Part shown: piece after piece, positions 58,401 to 64,000 of the stretch | Layout: every line of letters starts with the position of its first letter | Numbering within the stretch: position 1 is the stretch's first letter | From: Symsagittifera roscoffensis | Taxonomy: Eukaryota; Xenacoelomorpha; Acoela; Convolutidae | Reading direction: 5' to 3' | NCBI RefSeq assembly: GCF_963678635.1 | Contig: NC_087064.1 | Span: 62,489,548-62,553,547 of the forward strand | Length of the DNA stretch: 64,000 nt | Position numbers and translations under genes: made by a program | Notes under the pieces: generated by a model | What the model was told of the DNA's origin: nothing | The model's database searches: none | What the model saw: the letters and a program-made list of their open reading frames with translations, nothing else

Positions 58401-59530
58401 CTGAATACTTCTAGCTTTTCAAACAGGTTTTTGCGAAGCTCATAAACGTTCTTTGCATAAATATGCCTCACTCGATCCTTGCATCTCAGAAGATGTCTGT
58501 TGAAGTTGTCTGATCTGTTGAAGAAACAGTCACAGCTGGGAAAATACTTGAAAAAGCTATTTATATTATTGATATTTTATATGAGCTGACTTTGATACAA
58601 TATCTGTAGAGTATCTCGAAGTTTGAGAGTCGAAATCATTGTGTCCGTTCATATACCTGGCCAATGCGCGGAAAGGACACAAATTGTCTTTTTATGGTTC
58701 TTTGTCTTTGTTGAATAAAAAATAGTTAACGGAATGATTTTTCAGTAAAGATTCTGCTAAAAGAGAGTCCGGACATCCCATTGGGATATTTTTCAGCAAA
58801 GCATAAAAAACTGTCACATTTGTGATCAACTTGAATCTCCACTTTGTGTTCTGGCGTTCTTGGTCATTGTTCCATAATATCAAATTTTTCTAATTTTTTT
58901 TTGAATTGTTATCAAATCCGCTTCCCTCACAGTAAGTGGGATCTTTCAAACAAAGTATCGTTTTCATGGGCGTAGAAATATCGATATTCACCAATCTCAA
59001 CATTTCGAAAAACGAACCCCAGAGCAATGTTGATTTTAGCGGCAGAATCGAGCTTGTTGAAGACTTCTTCAAGTTTTTCCTTGATAACTTTGGTATCCAA
59101 CTTGGACATTTGAAAGTTAAAAATCTTAATTCTCCCATTTTTCATCTCCGTACCTACTAGAAAATGTTGACAAGCACTAAGTTCTTCCTTCAATTTTTCA
59201 CCATCTTCCCCTTCTTCCTCCACATTCTTGTTCAAGTCCACCACTGTATCACTAGGTTTTCCTTGCTTAGCTCCATGTTCCTTTCTCCGATGTTGTTGTA
59301 GAGAGTATTAACTTGGGAACTCTTGTTCACAAGAAGGACAAACCGTCGACTGCTTCGAACTCGATTGAGCATGCTTCTTCGCAACATGATAATTCATCTC
59401 TGCCTTCTTCTTGGATATCAAGTTACAATTAGGACACTTATGTTCATCTTTGTATTCATATCTCTTTCGATGTCTCGCAGCATGAGATTTTCTCGCACTT
59501 AACTTTCTCAATTCGGTTTAGAGCTGGCAT
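55412..59530 (-). pseudogene. polB: Family B DNA polymerase (protein-primed type), decayed
   Basis: Fragments run in order from an ATG at 59530 to a stop at 55412, about 1370 codons. They include Cys/His fingers (59511-59250) and an N-terminal part with KINIALGFVFRNVE and YFYAHEND. Exo I follows near 58345, reading FNFES where the family has an Asp before the Glu. Exo II, FGFNSGRY, is near 57905. PPYEAFFSKIRNNNP (57620) comes next, then motif A, IDASQLYPF (near 57120). Motif C near 55890 is MDTYSLY, with Tyr replacing the second catalytic Asp. The C-terminus is FSSKGLNKL and GVHTKPLSL. The frame changes many times, TAA breaks a C2H2 finger at 59308-59310, and the motif B region near 56170 is scrambled. 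Such polymerases (Pfam DNA_pol_B_2) replicate Polintons, adenoviruses and linear plasmids. This copy cannot be active. Confidence 0.8.
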
Positions 59531-60329
59531 TATCTAAAATTTAGAGAAAAAAAATAAACTGGCTTTCCAAAATTAAAAAATTAAAGTACAAATTGAATAG
59601 AGAACTTACTTTCATGATCAGGTTTGGAATAAATTTTCCAGAGCCTTGCTTTGAAAAATTCATCAATTTTGAGCTATCCTCTCAAATTTACATCAAAATC
59701 AAGAATTTGATTATCTACTCAAAAGTAAAAATGTTTTCCTTGATTATATACAAAAAACTCAATTGAATTGATGTGAAAAATTCAGAGATGCTGCTTGTTC
59801 TAATTTTCTTTCTTGTGTTATTAATATCGGCATTATTTCTTATTTTTACGGCAAACAACCTGTGGTCAATTATTTTAGCAATTTCTTTTGGGTGATTTTT
59901 TTTTTCAATTTAGAAGATTTAAGTCCTCAAAAGTGCAATTGTTTTTTATTGAATACGACAATATACGATAAATGAAAAATTTTGTGATTGGAAACGACAA
60001 TGTGTAAAAAGCTCCTAAAATTGAACTTCGTTTTTGATTGAACACGTCTTTTATATAAAAACTCCATAAAGAGAGGCTCAAATTTAATTTGACTAGACTA
60101 CAGACCAAATATGGAAAATCACTTCTGATTGGTTAAACCCACACATTCGAATTGAGGGTAACCCTCTCTCTTGACTAAAAATCATTTTATTTTCAACTTA
60201 CCTTCACCTACCTTGTTTTTCAGCTCTATTCAATTTAATTTCAAGTTAGATACCGTCAACCAACTCCCTCTCAAGGGTTAATCAATCGTTCTTTTTACTC
60301 TGTGTCTTTTTGTCAACTTATTGCTCAAA
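59531..60329. promoter_or_regulatory. Divergent promoter region, polymerase / orphan gene
   Basis: It separates the minus-strand polymerase start from the plus-strand orphan gene relic. ATTGG is at about 60127. A T-rich CTCTATTCAATTT.. block precedes the ATG at 60330 and matches the leader of the intact copy (TTATTGCTCAAAATG). In the left nest the equivalent region spans 15150-16740 and carries more CCAAT boxes. Confidence 0.45.
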
Positions 60330-60779
60330 ATGATCTTCTCAGTGCAAACCAGCACTCGTATGTGCTCGGTTGAACTTTCGCCTGATCTAGTACAAATCCA
60401 AGCTCGAGAAACCGTCTCTGGAGTTTTTCTGGCACGTATGGACATCCCAATCTAAGTCCGGAATATGGTAGAAGTGATGCGAAGGGATTTCAACGAACAT
60501 CATATAACACAAGTACCCATCACAGAGAACCAACTTGGAACAATGCAAATGATGGAAGAAGTATCTGAATATGTGGGAATGAACTACACTGACACTCCTG
60601 AATCTAGATATGTGGCTCAACCAGTCGACGATTTTCTCTTTCCTTGGGAAGAGGAATCTGTGGAGAACCCAATTACCATCGAATAGGATGTGGGGTTCTC
60701 TGAGCCAAGAACTTTAGTCAGCGAACCACCAAGACCCCCACACGCGATAGAGGCAAGACCAGTTGAACCGTTCCGTTGA
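60330..60779 (+). pseudogene. Orphan element protein, copy with two stops
   Basis: Homologue of the intact gene at 14655-15149. It shares MIFSVQ, RETVSGVFLARMDIPI, NEHH.TQVP, AQPVDDFLFPWEEE and ENPITI. TAA at 60453-60455 stands where the intact copy has a Gln codon (CAA to TAA). TAG at 60684-60686 ends the acidic motif early. The frame then stays open to TGA at 60777. No indels shift the frame, so the decay is younger than that of the polymerase next to it, or selection lasted longer. Confidence 0.65.
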
Positions 60780-61079
60780 TTTTTGACATATTCCGTTGGT
60801 ACCTGATGTCGCGTAAAAAACAAACAAAAAGAAAGAAAAATCCAAATCACAATTGAATACAGAGTTCCTCCGCATATTCAAATGGTTGGAACTGAAAATA
60901 TTTCTTCAATGTTAGAAAATTGCTTAAGTTTTCATTGAACGGATTTAGAGTGACCAGTTTTTTCATCCGTTCGAAACTTAGACCAAAAATCAAAAAAATT
61001 TCGAACCGAGTTTTTTCTCGACACTGAGAATTATTTTTGAAATTTTTTGAAGTCGTTCGAATCATGACTGAAAGGGTTT
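60780..61079. other. Spacer between convergent relics
   Basis: No ORF with support. A short AC/CA-rich and A-rich part near 60810-60840 is unremarkable. Confidence 0.35.
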
Positions 61080-61409
61080 TTAAATGATAGATAACTGGGT
61101 AGACTCTGGGTCGACTCTGGGTCGACTCTGGGTCGAGCCAGAATCAAAAAGTTGATTCTGGGTAGACACAAGCTTCTGGGCAGAACTGAGATGATGTCTT
61201 TTGAATTTTTCTCGTAGCAGGCGTTTTTTTGCAACACTGGGTAATCTTTCCGATATTCTAGATTTCAAGTTGTGATCGACTGCACAATTCAATTGACTGA
61301 AAACGTCACCTCTTGATGAAATAGTATTAGAAAAAAGTCTGTATTTATATAAAGTATAAGTACAGTCACCAATTTGGTAGGTCAAAAGATTTTTATCTGA
61401 TCTTCGCAA
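61080..61409 (-). CDS. Exon-like basic ORF paired with the MCQA ORF (right element)
   Basis: Homologue of 7010-7231: SQLNCAVDHNL, LPSVAKKRLLREK and STQNQLFDSGS are shared in pattern. Its C-terminus has a short tandem repeat (CTGGGTCGACT near 61096-61140) giving a repeated SRVDPEST-like peptide. It follows the MCQA ORF on the same strand, as in unit A2. Function unknown. Confidence 0.4.
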   Translation of the reverse strand: MRRSDKNLLTYQIGDCTYTLYKYRLFSNTISSRGDVFSQLNCAVDHNLKSRISERLPSVAKKRLLREKFKRHHLSSAQKLVSTQNQLFDSGSTQSRPRVDPESTQLSII

Positions 61410-61432
61410 AGTTTGATCGAGCGATGTTTTGA

Positions 61433-61609
61433 TTAATAATAAGTGAATTTTGCATTTTTCCAGTGCGCAGATGATGAATGGTTAGATACACAAAAGTCTT
61501 GGGAAACAATGAATTTTCCATCAAAATTTTCTGAGACAGATAAAAAAAGAGATTTTGCTTTTTGATCCGAATAAAAAGTGGGATATGCTTGACACATAGC
61601 AGATTCCAT
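61433..61609 (-). CDS. MCQA ORF, long form (right element)
   Basis: From the ATG at 61609 it encodes MESAMCQAYPTFYSD and then continues for about 44 residues (KAKSLFLSVSENFDGK and SSSAHWKNAKF). The A1/A2 copies stop after FYSD. It lies downstream of the conserved AP-1, CArG and TATA sites. No domain recognised. It could be a first exon, with the 61080-61409 ORF as a later exon. Confidence 0.4.
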   Translation of the reverse strand: MESAMCQAYPTFYSDQKAKSLFLSVSENFDGKFIVSQDFCVSNHSSSAHWKNAKFTYY

Positions 61610-61654
61610 CACCAATTATTTGTTGAGAAAGATTTTTATCTAATTTGAAATGTT

Positions 61655-61758
61655 AATATAGTAGTTTTAGCACCTACGCAATGTCCATAATTGGTTCACC
61701 GCCTACTCACTATTTCATATCAGGTAAAAATTCTTTATTTGGAATGTACACTGAGTCA
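61655..61758 (-). promoter_or_regulatory. Composite promoter, right element: AP-1, CArG, TATA
   Basis: Reading on the minus strand, TGACTCA is at 61758-61752, CCAATTATGG (CC[A/T]6GG) at 61694-61685, GCGTAGGTG at about 61680-61672 and CTATATT at 61661-61655. The ATG follows at 61609. Order and motif set match 4225-4329 and 6613-6717 although the surrounding sequence is strongly diverged. Confidence 0.55.
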
Positions 61759-61985
61759 TCTACATTTCCTAATTTCTATATATCTACAAATATCTTTATT
61801 TTGAAATATCTACTACGGATCAGTTGGTTCTGAGACTTAAATCAAAGATGTTTTCACGATATGATATTCTTCCCATCTATATTGAATTTGCTAAAAATCA
61901 AAAAAAGAGTTGACTGATTTTCTTGGTCCCAAATACCCTGCAAAAGTTACTTTGCATCTTGCTTCCAATTGCTAAAGAAAAATGA

Positions 61986-62264
61986 ATCGGAACAAATGAA
62001 AAAAATTCTAGCAAGTCTATCTTGCAAAAAAGAAGGAGAAAGGATATCAGCAACACGGAATACTGTTTTGGACGTGAAATTTTTCTAAGTTATCGTTCAG
62101 ATATTAAAACAATAGATTTTATAGAATATCGTAGGAGAGAAAACTTTTGGAAAAACAATCAAAAGTTTCAGTTAGAAAAAGAGGAATTTGATAAACTGAT
62201 TGGTTTTTTCCCCTCTGTTTTATCCTATGTAGAAAAATTCGAACGTTTTTTTTATAATTATTGA
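61986..62264 (+). CDS. PC4-like coactivator/ssDNA-binding element protein
   Basis: The frame is open from 61986 without an early ATG, so the start is unsure or an upstream exon exists. It has a Ser/Lys/Arg-rich lead (SSKSILQKRRRKD), then FGREIFLSYRSDIKTIDFIEYRR, then FQLEKEEFDKLIGFF. The order basic lead, F.....IFLS, IDFIEYR and a final amphipathic helix matches PC4/SUB1 (F.....V.V.....IDIREYY....I.L...W..L) best of all candidates in this window. PC4 binds melted or single-stranded DNA. In an element carrying its own polymerase it could serve replication or late transcription. Homology was judged by eye only. Confidence 0.45.
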   Translation: MGTNEKNSSKSILQKRRRKDISNTEYCFGREIFLSYRSDIKTIDFIEYRRRENFWKNNQKFQLEKEEFDKLIGFFPSVLSYVEKFERFFYNY

Positions 62265-62317
62265 TGAAAGCACAATAGAAAATGAACGTTCGGAAATTGA
62301 ATTAAATTCTCAGAAGT

Positions 62318-62635
62318 TTGGATTTGAGTAAGCATGGCATTTCATCAAAAAGAAAAAGAAAAAATTACTTTCTTTGTAAGATAAGTTTGAAAAAAATGGA
62401 CCCAAAAACTTCCTGTAAGAAGCATCTTCATGGAATCAACTGTAGCAGTGGTTATCAAAAATATACTGAGCTTGAAAAAATTTTGAGAAAAATAAAAGCC
62501 CCTGAAACGGAGTTTTTTGCAAAAGCTTATGAACAAAGTGAAATTCTGTCAGAAATTTTGAAAACAAAAGTTGCAAACTTGGATGACTACGCATGCCCAA
62601 AAATTCAGAGTTCGATTTTCAAAGATGAAGATTAA
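62318..62635 (+). CDS. Hypothetical basic element ORF
   Basis: 105 codons open. The first ATG in frame is at about 62395 (MDPKTS) and the frame begins at TTG. It is Lys-rich with four Cys/His positions (TSCKKHLHGINC) that could suggest a metal site, but spacing fits no family I know. A helical ELEKILRKI and AKAYEQSEILSEIL part follows. It lies just after the PC4-like ORF on the same strand. Confidence 0.35.
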   Translation: MDLSKHGISSKRKRKNYFLCKISLKKMDPKTSCKKHLHGINCSSGYQKYTELEKILRKIKAPETEFFAKAYEQSEILSEILKTKVANLDDYACPKIQSSIFKDED

Positions 62636-63412
62636 GATTGGAGGTATAGCAACTACCCATTTTGTCATGCAAAAAACTCTTCACTGTGCAGAAAGAAAAG
62701 CATTTGCTTACGGAATATGGACTCATTACTTTTTTAATAAATTGTAAATTCTGTAAATCATTTTGTATTATCTTGTGTTTTTGAAAAAGCAACATTAATC
62801 TTTGTAATTTTTTTTTCCCAAAGTTGAGATGGGTGATGGAAGTGACAAGCAAAATAGTTTAGGAAATTTTGTTTTTGATGAGGAGAATCATGAACGAAAA
62901 TCATGGAAAATTTTTGGACGTACGTGTTATAGATATCTTTAAGTTTTTAGGTGCCAATTTTTTGTCCTAGTTTTAACACTAGCATGTGCAACCGTTCGAA
63001 AAATATTATCCACTACATGTGAAGAAACAACAGTTTGGGTAATAGTTTTATCAATTACAGTCGGTTCTATTTTACCTTCCCCAAAGCTACGAATGAAAAA
63101 ATTTCTCCCAAAGAACGAATTTTTATTACGCTAGTTGTAGTTTGGACCGAGTGGATCTGGAAAATTGCATCTTATTTGTGATTGTTTAAAAAATGGTACA
63201 TTTCAACCAAATTTGAACAAAATTTTTTTCTTTTTTCTTTTTATCAATATTATCAACCTCTTTATGGACAAATGCAAAAAAAAACCTCAAACTTATCCAA
63301 GGAGTTGACTTTGAACTCATTGAAAACCTTTGCAATAATGGAACAAAATACCTGTTAATATTTGATGACTGTTGTTAAGAAATTTCAACTTCTAAGCTGT
63401 TTGTAAATGTTT
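62636..63412. other. No gene recognised
   Basis: Spacer between the last element ORF and the right direct repeat. No terminus of the element (no TACTACT with poly-C) is seen here, so the right end either lies beyond the window or is lost. Confidence 0.4.
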
Positions 63413-64000
63413 GTCCTACGAGTCTAAATATTTTACAGGTCTGTTACAGGTCTGAATATCCAGTTTTGAAGGCGTGAAATAGCGAGTTTTTCATTTTAGT
63501 TTCAGAGGTGTTCTTGCTGTGGAAACATCCTCGCAAACTATACCGCAAGTTTGAATTTACAGGTTCAAGCTGGTTATCTGGGAAGCTGATGAGATGGACT
63601 TATTGTTTTATTTGCCGAAAATCGTCAGACATGAATTGAAAAAAGTATTTGGTTTGGCGAGACAACCATCAAGAGATTGTGTGCTCTTTTACCAAAAAAA
63701 AAACTGAACAACGATACAGTAAATATGAATGCTACTGAGAATTTTATATATATATATATAAAATTCTCAGCAGCATTCATATTAACTGTATCGTTGTTCA
63801 TTTTTTTTGGTATAAGAGCACAAAATTTCTTGATGTCAGTCTCGCCAAACCAAATACTTTTTTCAATTCATGTCTGACAATTTTCGGCAAATAAAACAAT
63901 AAGTCTACCTCAACTCTCGATTTCTCGAAAGAATTGACACTGAAAAAGGGCATTATGAAGACTTAAAATATATTTTTTTCTATGTTATTCAATTGGTTGT
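63413..64000. repeat. Long direct repeat, right copy, with foldback 63591-63911
   Basis: Matches 53585-54168 in the same orientation up to the last base of the window. The offset is 9828 bases. The internal foldback has the same centre (GAGAATTTTATATA..) with two more TA steps. Confidence 0.9.

Overview
This window is AT-rich, repeat-dense eukaryotic DNA. An intronless Golgi-type glycosyltransferase gene, BEL/Pao and Gypsy retroelement relics, an RLE-type non-LTR element and a virus-like DNA element carrying a family B DNA polymerase together point to an invertebrate animal; the species cannot be named from the sequence. Only one ordinary host gene is clear: a beta-1,3-galactosyltransferase-like gene at 47593-48831 on the minus strand. 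A run of exactly 200 N (40129-40328) is an assembly gap.

Layout. 205-2429 is a GC-richer, frameshifted minus-strand coding block I cannot identify. 2436-24353 is a nest of duplicated segments from one family of mobile elements. It holds two tandem ~2 kb units (A1, A2) with small genes and a compact promoter, then four copies of a ~1.5 kb segment (B1-B4), three of a ~1.15 kb segment (C1-C3), two relics of a polymerase N-terminus (D1, D2), two ~30 bp minisatellites, and one intact 164-residue orphan gene. The nest ends at 24353 with a poly-C tract and the terminus TACTACT. 24403-30185 has no recognisable gene but a tandem duplication with a 160 bp foldback. 30186-32432 (minus) is a BEL/Pao gag with nonsense codons only. 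33026-33271 is a hAT-like MITE. About 34717-37500 (plus) is a decayed Gypsy-type gag-pol. 37840-40128 is a ~0.9 kb tandem repeat with AG microsatellites. 40645-43659 is a reverse transcriptase plus restriction-like endonuclease ORF with one in-frame stop. After the galactosyltransferase, 49.3-54.6 kb is made of degenerate repeats. 54761-62635 is a second, inverted member of the mobile family. It starts 5'-AGTAGTA, carries a decayed family B DNA polymerase (55412-59530, minus), a divergently transcribed relic of the 164-residue gene, and small genes matching those near 6.7-7.2 kb. Nearly identical ~585 bp direct repeats lie at 53585-54168 and 63413-64000.

How the parts fit. The polymerase N-terminus and the 164-residue gene are divergently arranged in both the left nest and the right element. 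A small leader-like ORF ('MCQA' ORF) followed by a second exon-like ORF also recurs at both sites. In three copies that ORF is preceded by the same set of sites: an AP-1 heptamer, a CArG box, a CGTAGG(C/T)G motif and a TATA box. Several element ORFs look weakly like PC4-type single-strand DNA-binding coactivators. I read the window as one family of Polinton-like or virus-derived large DNA elements plus internally replaced, non-autonomous derivatives. No integrase, packaging ATPase or capsid gene is recognisable here, so the class assignment is an inference.
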